DNA from: Myxococcales bacterium | Lineage (GTDB): Bacteria > Myxococcota > Myxococcia > Myxococcales > JAJYLH01 | Assembly (NCBI GenBank): GCA_021787845.1 | Contig: JAJYLH010000035.1 | Coordinates: forward strand, 1-58,474 | DNA: 58,474 nucleotides | Direction: 5' to 3' | Shown: positions 22,811 through 32,695 of the stretch, one piece after another | Layout: every line of letters starts with the position of its first letter | Numbering within the stretch: position 1 is the first letter of the stretch | Translations under genes and position numbers: made by a program | Notes under the pieces: generated by a model | Seen by the model: only the letters and a program-made list of their open reading frames with translations | Database searches by the model: none | What the model was told of the DNA's origin: nothing

Positions 22811-24709
22811 CTACCGCCGGCCGCCACGCCGACGAGGCTCCGCGTATCGTTGGATACCGGGAGCGGTAGCGGTTGGCGGCAGCGCTGCAAGAGCCTTCGC
22901 CGCCGCCGACGCGGCCGCCCGCACCTTCGGCGAGGCGCTGTTCTCCAGGCTCTCGACGAAGGGCAAGGTCCGCCGGTCGGCGAGCTCCTGCAGTCGCGCG
23001 ATGGCACGCTCGCGCGCCGCGCGCGAGGCGGCGATCGGCTTGGCCGCCGGGTCCATCCCGCAGGGGACGAACGACGCGTCCGCCTCCTTCTGCCGGTCTT
23101 CCAGCTCCCCGCGTTTCGATCGCAACTGTGCCAGCGCGTCTTGCGCGGCGGTCACCTCGGCGTCGAGGTCCTCTCGCGCCGCGGGCTCCGCGGTCGCCGC
23201 CAGCCCTCCGAGCGCCTGGACACCCTCCTGGGCCAGGTCGATGGCCGAACAGAGCTGGCGCAGCACGGTCACGTCGCCCACGCCGACCACCACGCCCGGA
23301 GCGGTACCGCTCGCGCTCTCGGCGGCAACGACATCGGTGGCCGGCGCCGGGAGGCAGCGGCCCAACCCGAAGGCGATGGCGCTCTTGGTGAGCTGTTGCG
23401 CCGCGCTGGTGCGCGCGAGGTCGCCCTTCCCGTCCGCGAGCGCGAGCACCCGCTCCCGCGCGGCGAGGTCGTCGGGGTCGTTGCGCAACACCGCCTGCCA
23501 CGCGGCCAGCGCCGCCTTCGCATGCCCTTCCGCCTCCCGCAGCGCCGCGACGCGCCGCCAGGGGCCAGCGGCGTAGGCCTGCGAGAGCGCCGCCGTCTCC
23601 TTCTCGCGCAAGACCTCGTTCCGGGTGGCGGGCGGCAGCGCTTCCGCCAAGCTCGCCACCGCGCGGACCGCGCCCAGCCGCACCGCCACGTAGCGGCTGT
23701 CCAGAGCCCCGAGGACCGCATCAGCGTCGTGCTTGTCGCCGACCTCCGCCAGCTCCTCGAGCGCCACGACCTGAGCGAGCGGGTCGCCGTGACCCAGCGC
23801 CGCCTGGAGCGCCTTTCGCGACGGCAGCCCAGATCCTGGTCGGGCCGCGGCCATCGCTTCGCGGACGCGACGCGACGGCGGGTCTGTCCTCATCGATCGC
23901 GCGAGCGCCCGCGCCGCAACCGACACCGGCGCCACCGCCGGGTCGCGATTGTCCGCGAGGCGCCAGAGCGCGTGCAGGTCGAGCGAGCGCTCGGCGCGCT
24001 CCAATTCCAGCCGCGCCACGAGAAGCCTCCAGACGGCCGGCGCGCCGGGAATCCGCGCGCGCGACTGAGCGCCCGAGAGATCGTCCGCCGCGCGAAGCTC
24101 CTCTTGCTCGAGCGCCTCTCGCCGCGCCTCCGCCTGCGCGAGATGCAGGCCCGACGGGTGCCGCGACAGGTACCGCTCCAAATCCCGCTCGCCACCCGAC
24201 TTCGCCTCCTTCCATGCGAGGTCGTCCTCGTGGCGCTGGAGCTCGGTGCGCAGCGCGTTGTCCGGGTAACGCACGAGGACGGCCCTGACCCTCTCCAAGT
24301 CGTCGGACCGTAGCGCTTCCCGGATATCCAGCTCGCCCAGCGCCTCGCGGGCCGCCGCGGCCTGGTCGCTACGCGAGAACTCGTCGAGGAAGTCGACCCA
24401 CGCCTGGCGGGTGCCCTGCCGCTTGGCCTGCTGGAACGCGAGCGTCGCGAGCAGCGAGCGCGCCACGGCCGCCTCCGGTCCGGACGGAAACTCCGCCAGG
24501 AACCGGCGATAGGCGAAGAGCGTGTTCGCCTCCTGCGCCCGCTTCAGGTCGACCTGCGCGAGCCGCTCCTCGAGCGGCGGGCGGTCTTCCGGGTCCGCCG
24601 CGGCGAGGCGAGCGCGCAGCGCCTGGTCCCGGTCGGCGGAGGCGGTCGGCAGGGGCGGCGCCGCCGTGCAGCCGAGCACGATCGCCAATCCGAACGAGCT
24701 CCATCGCAT
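22811..24709 (-). CDS. HEAT-repeat lipoprotein
   Basis: 632 residues from the ATG at 24709, which has GGAG upstream and gives a short signal with lipobox IVLGC. The first half is helical and TPR-like (FLAEFPSGPEAAVARSLLA; FLDEFSRSDQAAAAREALG). The middle holds HEAT/PBS-type repeats (AVLGALDSRYVAVRLGAVRA; VASLAEALP). The last third has a glycine-rich patch (APGVVVGVGDVTVL) followed by a coiled coil. It probably acts as a periplasmic scaffold. It lies downstream of the two transglutaminase-like genes on the same strand, with a 107-base gap. Confidence 0.7.
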   Translation of the reverse strand: MRWSSFGLAIVLGCTAAPPLPTASADRDQALRARLAAADPEDRPPLEERLAQVDLKRAQEANTLFAYRRFLAEFPSGPEAAVARSLLATLAFQQAKRQGTRQAWVDFLDEFSRSDQAAAAREALGELDIREALRSDDLERVRAVLVRYPDNALRTELQRHEDDLAWKEAKSGGERDLERYLSRHPSGLHLAQAEARREALEQEELRAADDLSGAQSRARIPGAPAVWRLLVARLELERAERSLDLHALWRLADNRDPAVAPVSVAARALARSMRTDPPSRRVREAMAAARPGSGLPSRKALQAALGHGDPLAQVVALEELAEVGDKHDADAVLGALDSRYVAVRLGAVRAVASLAEALPPATRNEVLREKETAALSQAYAAGPWRRVAALREAEGHAKAALAAWQAVLRNDPDDLAARERVLALADGKGDLARTSAAQQLTKSAIAFGLGRCLPAPATDVVAAESASGTAPGVVVGVGDVTVLRQLCSAIDLAQEGVQALGGLAATAEPAAREDLDAEVTAAQDALAQLRSKRGELEDRQKEADASFVPCGMDPAAKPIAASRAARERAIARLQELADRRTLPFVESLENSASPKVRAAASAAAKALAALPPTATAPGIQRYAEPRRRGGRR

Positions 24710-24816
24710 CGCGCGCGAGGGTACTCCGTTTCGTCGCCAGCGCCGGCAGGCACGGGGGGCGCCGGCGGTCCTCACGAGAGCCCTGGCGCCTACCGGTAGC
24801 CCTCCTGCTGCCATGC

Positions 24817-27800
24817 TCACTTCGCCAGCACGACCGGAATCTCGCGGGCCTGCGCGGCGTCGACGCCCGAGGCGAAGGCCTCGAACCCGGGATACTTCGC
24901 GGGGGAGATGCGGCCGCGCAGGATGCGCATCGACTCGTCGAGGACGAGCGCGGCGCCCTGTTTCTTCCACGCCGCGTCATACGAGCCGAAGGGCCCCTTG
25001 AGCGCGACCGGTTGGAGCACGGTCGCCACCGCGCCGGCAGGCAGCGCGATGCGCGCCCGCTCGTTCACCACGTCGGTCGACGACACCAAGAGCGGTGTCT
25101 TGCGTTCGGCGAGGGCCAGGAAGCGCGGGCCGAGCTGCTCGGGTCCGAAGGAGGACGGCAGCGCTACCGTACCGTCCGGCTGCAAGGCGAAGTGCGGAAC
25201 CCGGATGGTCGAGCGGGCGACGAGCGGCTGGGCGGGGTCGCCCGAGTCGTCGATGGCGAGCTTCTCGAGCACGACGCCGCGAAAGAGCGTGCCCAGGACC
25301 CGTTCCTGCATCTTCTTCACGTCGGCGAAGCTCGCGTTGGCGAGTTGGTGGCGCACCGCCGCCGCGTCGAAGCCGTACGCGGTCTGGGTCAGCACCCCCT
25401 CGAGGGTCCCGTCGGGAAGCAGCTTCGCCTCCAGGGAGGCGTCGGTCCGGTCGAGCGACGGATCGACCGTCGGGAGCTCCAGGTGCTCGATTTTCCCGCC
25501 GGGGTTCGGGAGCAGATAGGCGTCGCATCCCGAGAGCGCTGCCGGGATCCGGTCGAACGGCGCCTGCCTCAGCTCGAAGTCCATCCACGCCGGCGCCGAG
25601 CCGGGCGGGTCGATGCGCAGGAGCATGTCGGAATAGACGCCGAGCCGCGGGAAGCGGAAGTGGTACGGGTTGGCGGAGTAGGGCCGCGCCGCGACCAGGC
25701 GCGCGGGAATGCCCGCCGCGGTCAGCGCGGCCTGGAGGAGGAGGAGGCGGTTTCCCCGCCCGTCGGCGAGCACCTCGGTCGCGGTGCGCGAGAAGTCGTC
25801 GGACGACGAATCGCCGTGGACCTCGTCGCGCACCCGCTCGACGATGGCCTTCACCCGCGCGAGGGGTGGAAGCGCTTTCGTGCCCCGGACGAGCGCTTCG
25901 ATTTCGCCGGTCACCCGCGCCCGGAGGGGCAGGAAGTCGGCCAGCTCCAGGAACTCCGCCCGCACACCGGCACCGCTGCCGACCTCCACCCAGGGGAGCA
26001 CCTCGCCTTCGCTCACGCTCACCGGCTCGGGGAGGAACGGCGTCTTCTCGTGCCGGGTGTAGCTGAAGGTGAGCCAGTCGCCGTCGCCCTTCGGCGGGGA
26101 GACGTCCGCAATCCGCTGCGAGTCGACGCTCATCCCGGCCGATTTCGGCACCCGCACGAGGTAGGTGCTCTCGTAAAAGGGCGTCCCCGCTTCCTCGAAG
26201 AAGAACTGGCCGCCCTGCCAGCCCGGGACCGCCGGCGACCGGGGGCCGTCGGCGGTGACGAACTCGTACTCCGCGAAGTCGCCCGGCTCCAGGTCCGGAA
26301 GCGAGATCGATTTCTTTTCGCTGATCGCCTGCGCGTCGAGAATCCGCCCGTCCTGCTTGATGGTGCGCACCACCAGGGGAACGGCGTTGGGCGGCAGGTC
26401 GACCTCGCCGTAGCGCTCGATGCCGCGCTTGTCGAGCACCTGGACGATGGAGTGGGTCCGTTCGACGCGGCTGCCGTTCTTCGAGAGCTCCATCGCGTCC
26501 AGGTCGAGGACCTTCACCGCCGGCGCGTCGGCGTGGAAGCCCGACTTCAGGTAGGCGGCGATCACCTGCTGCCCGTCGCGGGCGGCCCACGGGAGCAGCG
26601 CGGTGTGGTGCGCAATGGCGATCTGCTGGGCGAGCTGCACGTCGGAGCCGTCGATGGCATAGGCCTGTTCCCGCAGCTTCTCCGCGCGCGCGGCACGACC
26701 CGACAGGTCCCAGATCTCCGCGTCCTTCAAGAGCGCGTCGGTCCGGCGGGGCCAGTAGCTTAGGAGCGGGGCGAGCGCTGCCGCCGCACCCTTGGGGTCC
26801 CCTCGCGCGAGGCGCAGGTCGGCGAGCCGCTCGCGCAACCCCACGCTCATCGGGTCCCGAGCGACGAGGAGTCTTAGCAGCGCTTCCGCCTTACTAAACC
26901 GCCCTCGCTGGCGATAGAAATCCGCCTCGACCGCCTCGCCCGCCGGGCAGCCCGCGAGCTGCGGCGTCAGCGCGTCGGCGATCTTCACCTCGTCGCCGGA
27001 CCGGGCGAGGGACGAACGCAGCTCGAGAGCGCTGCAGCGGCCCGGGTCGAGGAGCAGGGCCAGGTCCGAGAACTTCCGGGCCGACGCGCGGTCGCCGCGG
27101 GCGGAGGCGAGCAGGGCCTTGAGCATCGCCAGGCGCGGGCTCTTGTCGCCGAGCAGCTTCGCGAGAACCGACAGCCGCAGGGAGGCGTCGTCGAACCGCT
27201 TGTCCTCGCGCTCGCGGGTGAACTTCAAGAGTTGCGCCTGGGCCCAGTCCGGCTGGCGCTTCAAGATCGCGTCGAGATCCTGCGCCACGACCGCGAGCTT
27301 GTGGCCTTCGGGCAGATCAGGATCGCTCTCGGTCAGCTCGAGGTCCAAGCTGCGCACGGCCGCACTGTCGCCCGCCGTCTCGACGAGCTTCGGCATCGCC
27401 GATCGCGCCGCCTCGCCGTCGTCCGGCTCGAGCGCCAGCACCGCGAGCCACCGCGCCACCGGGTCGCGCGGGTCCCGACGGACGAGCGCGCGTGCCCGAC
27501 CGGACGCGCTCTCCGGAAGCGCTGCCGCTTGGGCCGTCGCCGCGGGCGAAGGCTCGCCCACGGTCGGGGCCTGGAAGGCGAGGCGCGCGGGAGCTCCGTC
27601 CGCGCGCGCGAGCTCGACCGCGACCGAGGAGCCCTCGACGCGGAAGAAGCGAACGCGCAGCCGATGGACGCCCTTCGGCAACTGAACCGCTCCCCAGGAG
27701 CGCCGCGGGGGACGGCGAGGCCAGGCGCTTCGTTCGACCACCAGGGCGCCGTCGAGGTAGAGCCGGGCTTGCTGCGCGCCGGAGAGCGAGACCAGGAACA

Positions 27801-28827
27801 CCCCGCTGACCGGCACGGTGACGTCGGAGAGCGCCTCGAACCCGTCACCGCGCCAGGGCTCGTTCGTCAGGTCGAGATTCCCGCTCGGCGTCGGCATCAC
27901 CCGCGGCTGGACGGGGCCGATGGGGCTCGGATAGGAGGCGGCGAGGGGCGCCTTCGGGTCGTCGAACGGCGAAGGCGCCGAGGCGTCGCGCAGGTGGAAG
28001 GCGCTCAGGGGACCGACGACGGTCCAGGTGGACGGCATCCCAAGCGCCGAGCGGGTCCGCGCGGCCGCGGTGTCGTCGTTGCGCCCGACGCGAATCGCGA
28101 GGAGGGCTTCCCGCGCGCGCACCGCCGCCGTGCCCGTGAGCCCCAGGGAAGCGCTGTCGAGTCCCGCGAGGGCCGCTTCGACCTGCCGGTCGAGCGCCGG
28201 GGAGAGATGGAGCAGATCGGGCAGCCGCGCCGCCGCGATTTCCGCTTCCAGGCTCGCTGGCGACCGCGCGAGGAGGTCGAGTGCCGCCCGCGCCCGGCCC
28301 GCGTCGTCCAAGGTCTCCTGCGCGAGGAACGTCTCTCCCAGCTCGGCGAGGGGCTGGCGCGGCTCCTTGACGAACGCCAGCTCGAGCCAGTGATTCGCCT
28401 GCTTGGCATTGCCGGTGACGAGCCAGGTGGCGACGCCCGCTCGCGCGAGCAGCTCGGCCGAGGCGCCTGGCGCGGACGCCGCCCGCTCGACGCCCGTCAG
28501 GTAGGCGGCGGGCCCGGGCTTCCCGGTGACCGGCGGCGCTCCCGTTCGGCAGGAGGCGTTCAGCAGAGCAAGCGCGAGCGCCGGCGCCGCCAGGAGCCGC
28601 GCCGTCCGCCGCGCGGGCCGACCGAAGCCGCTGGTCGCTCTCTCTGCTGTCCAAGACAGGTGCCGTGCCCAAGCGAAGAACCGCTCATTCCGAGCGGTCA
28701 TCCTGAGCGCCAGTCGAAGGATGAGGAACGAGCGGCTCTTCGCGTCGGTGCCCATCCCTCGACTGCGCTCGGGACGAGCGGAAGTCTCCGGCTCAGCGTG
28801 TCTTGGACAGCAGTGGTTCTCTCTCAT
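24817..28827 (-). CDS. giant DUF3857/transglutaminase-like lipoprotein, catalytic Cys missing
   Basis: 1336 residues from an ATG that overlaps the stop of the upstream gene (ATGA). A membrane segment RLLAAPALALALLNASC gives a lipobox. The next 550 residues mix helical repeats with a carbohydrate-binding-like module (GVFLVSLSGAQQARLYLDGA). A DUF3857 domain follows (RTHSIVQVLDKRGIERYGEV, FAEYEFVTADGP), then a transglutaminase-like core. There the expected GDCKDK is DGRGNRLLLLQAAL, so the nucleophile Cys is replaced and the domain is probably non-catalytic. The first 60 or so residues are encoded by a MITE-like repeat (28644-28813). It is a paralogue of the upstream gene. Confidence 0.82.
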   Translation of the reverse strand: MRENHCCPRHAEPETSARPERSRGMGTDAKSRSFLILRLALRMTARNERFFAWARHLSWTAERATSGFGRPARRTARLLAAPALALALLNASCRTGAPPVTGKPGPAAYLTGVERAASAPGASAELLARAGVATWLVTGNAKQANHWLELAFVKEPRQPLAELGETFLAQETLDDAGRARAALDLLARSPASLEAEIAAARLPDLLHLSPALDRQVEAALAGLDSASLGLTGTAAVRAREALLAIRVGRNDDTAAARTRSALGMPSTWTVVGPLSAFHLRDASAPSPFDDPKAPLAASYPSPIGPVQPRVMPTPSGNLDLTNEPWRGDGFEALSDVTVPVSGVFLVSLSGAQQARLYLDGALVVERSAWPRRPPRRSWGAVQLPKGVHRLRVRFFRVEGSSVAVELARADGAPARLAFQAPTVGEPSPAATAQAAALPESASGRARALVRRDPRDPVARWLAVLALEPDDGEAARSAMPKLVETAGDSAAVRSLDLELTESDPDLPEGHKLAVVAQDLDAILKRQPDWAQAQLLKFTREREDKRFDDASLRLSVLAKLLGDKSPRLAMLKALLASARGDRASARKFSDLALLLDPGRCSALELRSSLARSGDEVKIADALTPQLAGCPAGEAVEADFYRQRGRFSKAEALLRLLVARDPMSVGLRERLADLRLARGDPKGAAAALAPLLSYWPRRTDALLKDAEIWDLSGRAARAEKLREQAYAIDGSDVQLAQQIAIAHHTALLPWAARDGQQVIAAYLKSGFHADAPAVKVLDLDAMELSKNGSRVERTHSIVQVLDKRGIERYGEVDLPPNAVPLVVRTIKQDGRILDAQAISEKKSISLPDLEPGDFAEYEFVTADGPRSPAVPGWQGGQFFFEEAGTPFYESTYLVRVPKSAGMSVDSQRIADVSPPKGDGDWLTFSYTRHEKTPFLPEPVSVSEGEVLPWVEVGSGAGVRAEFLELADFLPLRARVTGEIEALVRGTKALPPLARVKAIVERVRDEVHGDSSSDDFSRTATEVLADGRGNRLLLLQAALTAAGIPARLVAARPYSANPYHFRFPRLGVYSDMLLRIDPPGSAPAWMDFELRQAPFDRIPAALSGCDAYLLPNPGGKIEHLELPTVDPSLDRTDASLEAKLLPDGTLEGVLTQTAYGFDAAAVRHQLANASFADVKKMQERVLGTLFRGVVLEKLAIDDSGDPAQPLVARSTIRVPHFALQPDGTVALPSSFGPEQLGPRFLALAERKTPLLVSSTDVVNERARIALPAGAVATVLQPVALKGPFGSYDAAWKKQGAALVLDESMRILRGRISPAKYPGFEAFASGVDAAQAREIPVVLAK
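28644..28813. mobile_element. MITE-like element with 15-base terminal inverted repeats
   Basis: 170 bases bounded by CTGCTGTCCAAGACA (28644-28658) and its perfect inverse TGTCTTGGACAGCAG (28799-28813). Inside are further inverted segments (ACCGCTCATTCCGAGCGG; CATCCT...AGTCGAAGGATGA; CATCCCTCGACTGCGCTCGGGA) related to repeats near 12073 and 41916. No transposase is encoded, so it would need one in trans. It lies wholly within the 5' end of the downstream giant gene and stays open in its frame. Confidence 0.7.
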
Positions 28828-31800
28828 CGCTTGGCCTGCGCCTGCGCGGCGAGCGGCTTGAGCCGCAAGCGGTGCGAAATCGTCCGGTCGAGGTCGCCGA
28901 GGAAGCTGCGGAACGCCTGGTACTGCGCCGGCGAGACCGAGGTCGCCGACAGCTCGGTGTAGCCGGTCACCTTGAGCCCCGCCGGGGTCACGCGGGTCTC
29001 GTAGAGGAAGCTGCCGAACAGGGTCTTCTCCGTCAGCACCGAAGGCTTGTCGGCAGCGCTCATGCCCTTCGGCAGCGCAATCGTATAGTCGAACTGGTTG
29101 CGCCAGGGCGTGCCGAGGTCGACCGGGAACTTGCGGGTGGAGAGCGTCGCGAACCGCTGGACGAAGTGCGACGGCTCGCCGAAGGGGCTGAAGACGAGGA
29201 CGTCGCCGCTCGGATGGCCGAGGGCCGGCACTCGTAGGACGTAGGAGGTGTCGACGGGCCGCTCGATGTCTTTGGGGTCGGTCAGCGTGAAGCTCACCGC
29301 CTCGACGCCCGGGTAGCTCTGCGAGAACCCCTGCTCGAACCGCTGCCGGCGGTCGTCCGGCGACTCGTAGTAGCGGCGGAACGCCTGGGCCCGCTGCCCG
29401 ACGATGTGGCTCGTGCCCGAAAGGCGCGCCGAGCCGTCCTGGGCGAGGGTGATGGTCGCGGTGGTGGTCGTCAGGTTGTCTTCCGGCCTCGAGAACGGCG
29501 TCGTGAAGAAGCGGCCGCCGGTCTTCGAGTCCGGGTCGACCACCAGCACCTGCGCGCCCTGGTCGACCTGGGGCAGCTCCGTCGAGCCGGAGAAGGCCGC
29601 GGTCCCGTCGAGGAACCGGTGCAACGCCGGCACGTAGAGGATGGCGTGGTTGAACACCGCGAGGCTCGCGGGCTCCTGCCCGATGCTGCCGAGGAAGTGC
29701 ATCCGGAGCAGCACCAGCTCGGAGCGGATGCCGAGGTGGTGGAGCATCGCGTACATCAGCGACGCCTTGTCCTTGCAGTCGCCGAAACCGCGCGCCAGGA
29801 TCTGGTCGACCTTGTACGGCTTGAACCCGTGGATGCCGAATTCGAGGCCGACGTAGCGCGTCTGGGTGACGACGAAGTCGTAGATCGCCCGGACCCGCCC
29901 GGCGACGTCGCGCGCGGGAATGCCTTGAACGGCGTCGTCGGCCGCCTTCGCCACTTCGGGCGTCACCTCGAGCTGGTCGTGCACGAGCCCCCACCAGAAC
30001 CGGGCGACCTGGTTCCAGTCCTGGAACGTCGAGACGTGCAGGTAGGCGGCGACGTCGGCCCAGCCGGGCATCTTCGGCTCCGGGTCGATCTTCGGAACGT
30101 CGCGAGCTTCCCAGCGCCACACCCGGGTTGCGTCAGCGCCGTCGGTCACCGTCCGGCGCACTCCGGCGAGGGCGGGCTCGTTCGTGTAGAACTTCCGGTC
30201 CTTCGGGGCGATGAGGACGTAGTCGACGTCGCGCCGGGCGTGCGAGCCGCGCAGGTACACGAGGTCGCCGAAGTAGTTCGCGTATTGGTTCTCCTGCGAC
30301 ACGTCGTCGAGCCGGTAGGTCCATTCGACCACGTCGCCGGGCGCCAGGTTCGGGAACCACACGTCGAGCTCGCGCCGGTCGAAGTACTCGCCCGCCCACG
30401 AGTCGGTCACCCGCCGGTCGTTCTCGTCCTTCGCGTCGATCACCGTGCCGTCGGGCTTGATGATGCGCGCGCGCAGGACCTTGATCTCCTGCTCGCCCGG
30501 CGTGTAGCCGACGGATTGGAAGCGCTCCTGGTCGACGCCGTGGTCGTCGACGACCCGCACGACCTGCTGCACGACGCGCGACGACAGCCCGTTCGGATAG
30601 ACGCGCACCACGGTGACGTTGGCGAGGACGACGGCGTCGTCGTCGGGTCCGGCCGGGCGGTCCTTCTCGGCCTGGGCGAGCTTCACCGGGTCCAGCAGGT
30701 ACGGCTGGGCATAGTCCTCGTCCCGAGGCTCCAGGGCGCGCACCAGCTCGCGCAGGGCCGGATTCTGCGGCCTGAGCGCGAGCGCCTTCGCGAAGTCGGC
30801 CTGGGCATGAGCGGTCCTGCCTACCTTGAGCTCGTGCCGGCCGCGCGCTTCGAACACTTGCGCGTCGTCCGGGGCGAGGGCGGCGAGCCGGTCGTAGACC
30901 TCGACCGCTCGGGCACCCTCTTCGTTCGCCGAATAGAGGTGCGCGAGCCTGAGCCCGGTGCCGATGGAGGTCGGGTGCAGACTGAGAGCGGTCCTGAGCT
31001 CCGACTCCGCTCCCGCCACGTTCCCCCGCTGCGCTTCCAGCGAGGCGATCGCCCGCCGCGCCTGCTCGTCGTCCCAGCGCAACGCGAGCTCGACCCGATA
31101 CCGGTCGATCGCCTCGGCGGTGCGCCCGAGCGACTCGTCGGCCCGCGCCGCGCCGAGGACCGCCCGCGGCGTCGTCGGAAACTCGCCCGCGAGCGTGGAC
31201 GCGAGGTGATTCGCTTGCCCGTCGAGCCCGAGCCCTTCGAGCGCCTCCTCGAGGGCCGACGCCGCCGGCGCATAGCCGGGATCGTCCTGCGCGGCTCGCA
31301 TCAGCTCGGCGCGCGCGCGCTGGGAAAATCCGAGCCGTTCGTCGTAGAGCCCGAGCCAGGTGCGGGCCGGCGCGAAGCGCGGGTCGGCCGCCAGCGCCTT
31401 CTCCAGCGCCTCCCGCTGCCGGTTCGGATCGTCCTGGATGAGACCGGCCAGCTCAAGCCACGCGCGCGCGTTCGTCCCCAAGAGCTCCGCCGCCTTTCGC
31501 TGCTCTCGGCGGGCGAGCTGGGACTTGGTGTCGAACGGCCGCCGCCCGACGAGCACCATCGCGTAGTCCGACCGGATCGCTCCGTCGTCCGGATGCGCCT
31601 CGACCAGCTTTTCGAGCTGCGCGGTCACGTCCGCGACGCGGGTCAGCTTCTCATCGGAAGCGGTGCGGCTCGGCGCCGAGATGGTGACCGGCTGCCCTGC
31701 CGCCGGGGCGGTCGCCTTCAGCCTGGGGAGAGGGCTGCCGTTCGGCTGCGTCACGCGCAGGAAGAACGAGGGCGTCTCGGCGAGGGTCGAGACCTTGAAG

Positions 31801-32573
31801 AGCACGACGTTCTCTCCCCGCTGGAGCGCGACCTCGACGGCGTGCTGGTCGAAGCGCGCCGGATGATCGTCCGGGTCGGTGAAGGCGAGCTCGCCGTTCA
31901 CCCAGAGCTTGGAGGCGCCGCTCGCCCCGAGGTGGAAGACCGCCTGCTGGACGGCGGCGCTGTCGAGCTGCGTCAGGAAGTAGGTGGTCGAGCTCGCGCG
32001 CGGGCGCACCACGTTGCCGACCGGCACGTGCCCGTCGAGGCCCAGCGGCGGCACCGGTCGCCAGGAGACCTGCCGGTCCTTGCCGGCGTAGCTCGCCCGC
32101 AGATCGATCGGCAGGCTCTCCGGCGGGTAGACCGCGTCCTGACCGTTGCCTCCGTCGTTGTCGAAGCCACCGACGAGCCAGCCCGCGTCGAGAAAGCCGA
32201 GCCGGGAAAGCTGCGCTCTCGCCTGCGGAACCCGACCGCGGTCGACGTCGACCTTGACGAGCGTCCACCGCGCGAGAGCGCGTACGTCCGGAAGCGCGCG
32301 CCGATTCCCGGCGAGGTCGCCCAGGGTGCTCGCGAGGGACGCGAGGTTCGGCAGCTCCGGCTCGATCTCCGCCAGCTCGTAGAGCGTCGCCGCCGCGCGG
32401 GGGCTGTCGACCTCGCCCGCGAGCCGTTGCTCGAGCTGGGCGAGCCGGCGCGTGAAGTAGTCGGTCGGCGGCTGGGGCGAAAGCGCTGCCGCCCCGGGCT
32501 CCTGGGCGCGCGACACCGTGCCCCAAAGCAGGAGCGCTGCCAGGATCGTGGGCCAACGAAGCGTTCGGGTCAC
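28824..32573 (-). CDS. giant DUF3857/transglutaminase-core periplasmic protein
   Basis: 1249 residues from a GTG at 32573 with an excellent GGAGGAG site. A signal peptide (ILAALLLWGTVSRAQ) exports it. TPR-like helical repeats fill about 60-680 (ARTWLGLYDERLGFSQRAR; RADESLGRTAEAIDRYR), including a carbohydrate-binding-like insert (GASKLWVNGELAF). Then come DUF3857 (VVRVVDDHGVDQERFQSVGY; GDVVEWTYRLDD) and a transglutaminase core with the canonical ARGFGDCKDKASLMYAML (Cys near 930), so catalysis is plausible. It should make or cut isopeptide-like bonds in the envelope; the substrate is unknown. It is followed by its Cys-lacking paralogue with a four-base overlap. Confidence 0.87.
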   Translation of the reverse strand: MTRTLRWPTILAALLLWGTVSRAQEPGAAALSPQPPTDYFTRRLAQLEQRLAGEVDSPRAAATLYELAEIEPELPNLASLASTLGDLAGNRRALPDVRALARWTLVKVDVDRGRVPQARAQLSRLGFLDAGWLVGGFDNDGGNGQDAVYPPESLPIDLRASYAGKDRQVSWRPVPPLGLDGHVPVGNVVRPRASSTTYFLTQLDSAAVQQAVFHLGASGASKLWVNGELAFTDPDDHPARFDQHAVEVALQRGENVVLFKVSTLAETPSFFLRVTQPNGSPLPRLKATAPAAGQPVTISAPSRTASDEKLTRVADVTAQLEKLVEAHPDDGAIRSDYAMVLVGRRPFDTKSQLARREQRKAAELLGTNARAWLELAGLIQDDPNRQREALEKALAADPRFAPARTWLGLYDERLGFSQRARAELMRAAQDDPGYAPAASALEEALEGLGLDGQANHLASTLAGEFPTTPRAVLGAARADESLGRTAEAIDRYRVELALRWDDEQARRAIASLEAQRGNVAGAESELRTALSLHPTSIGTGLRLAHLYSANEEGARAVEVYDRLAALAPDDAQVFEARGRHELKVGRTAHAQADFAKALALRPQNPALRELVRALEPRDEDYAQPYLLDPVKLAQAEKDRPAGPDDDAVVLANVTVVRVYPNGLSSRVVQQVVRVVDDHGVDQERFQSVGYTPGEQEIKVLRARIIKPDGTVIDAKDENDRRVTDSWAGEYFDRRELDVWFPNLAPGDVVEWTYRLDDVSQENQYANYFGDLVYLRGSHARRDVDYVLIAPKDRKFYTNEPALAGVRRTVTDGADATRVWRWEARDVPKIDPEPKMPGWADVAAYLHVSTFQDWNQVARFWWGLVHDQLEVTPEVAKAADDAVQGIPARDVAGRVRAIYDFVVTQTRYVGLEFGIHGFKPYKVDQILARGFGDCKDKASLMYAMLHHLGIRSELVLLRMHFLGSIGQEPASLAVFNHAILYVPALHRFLDGTAAFSGSTELPQVDQGAQVLVVDPDSKTGGRFFTTPFSRPEDNLTTTTATITLAQDGSARLSGTSHIVGQRAQAFRRYYESPDDRRQRFEQGFSQSYPGVEAVSFTLTDPKDIERPVDTSYVLRVPALGHPSGDVLVFSPFGEPSHFVQRFATLSTRKFPVDLGTPWRNQFDYTIALPKGMSAADKPSVLTEKTLFGSFLYETRVTPAGLKVTGYTELSATSVSPAQYQAFRSFLGDLDRTISHRLRLKPLAAQAQAKR

Positions 32574-32695
32574 GCCTGGTCTCCTCCTGCGACGTCGGCT
32601 TCGAGCCGTCACTCGAGCCCTGAGGGCCGGTGCTGCCGGCCACTCCGGGGCCGAGTGCGAACCCCGCCTGGTCGCTCTCCATTCCGCCAAGGCAT

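Noticed and set aside
28830-30120. Upstream extension of the second giant transglutaminase-like frame
   Set aside because: The frame is open into the neighbouring gene, but the extra residues are an out-of-frame reading of that gene. The ATGA overlap at 28824-28827 is the better start.
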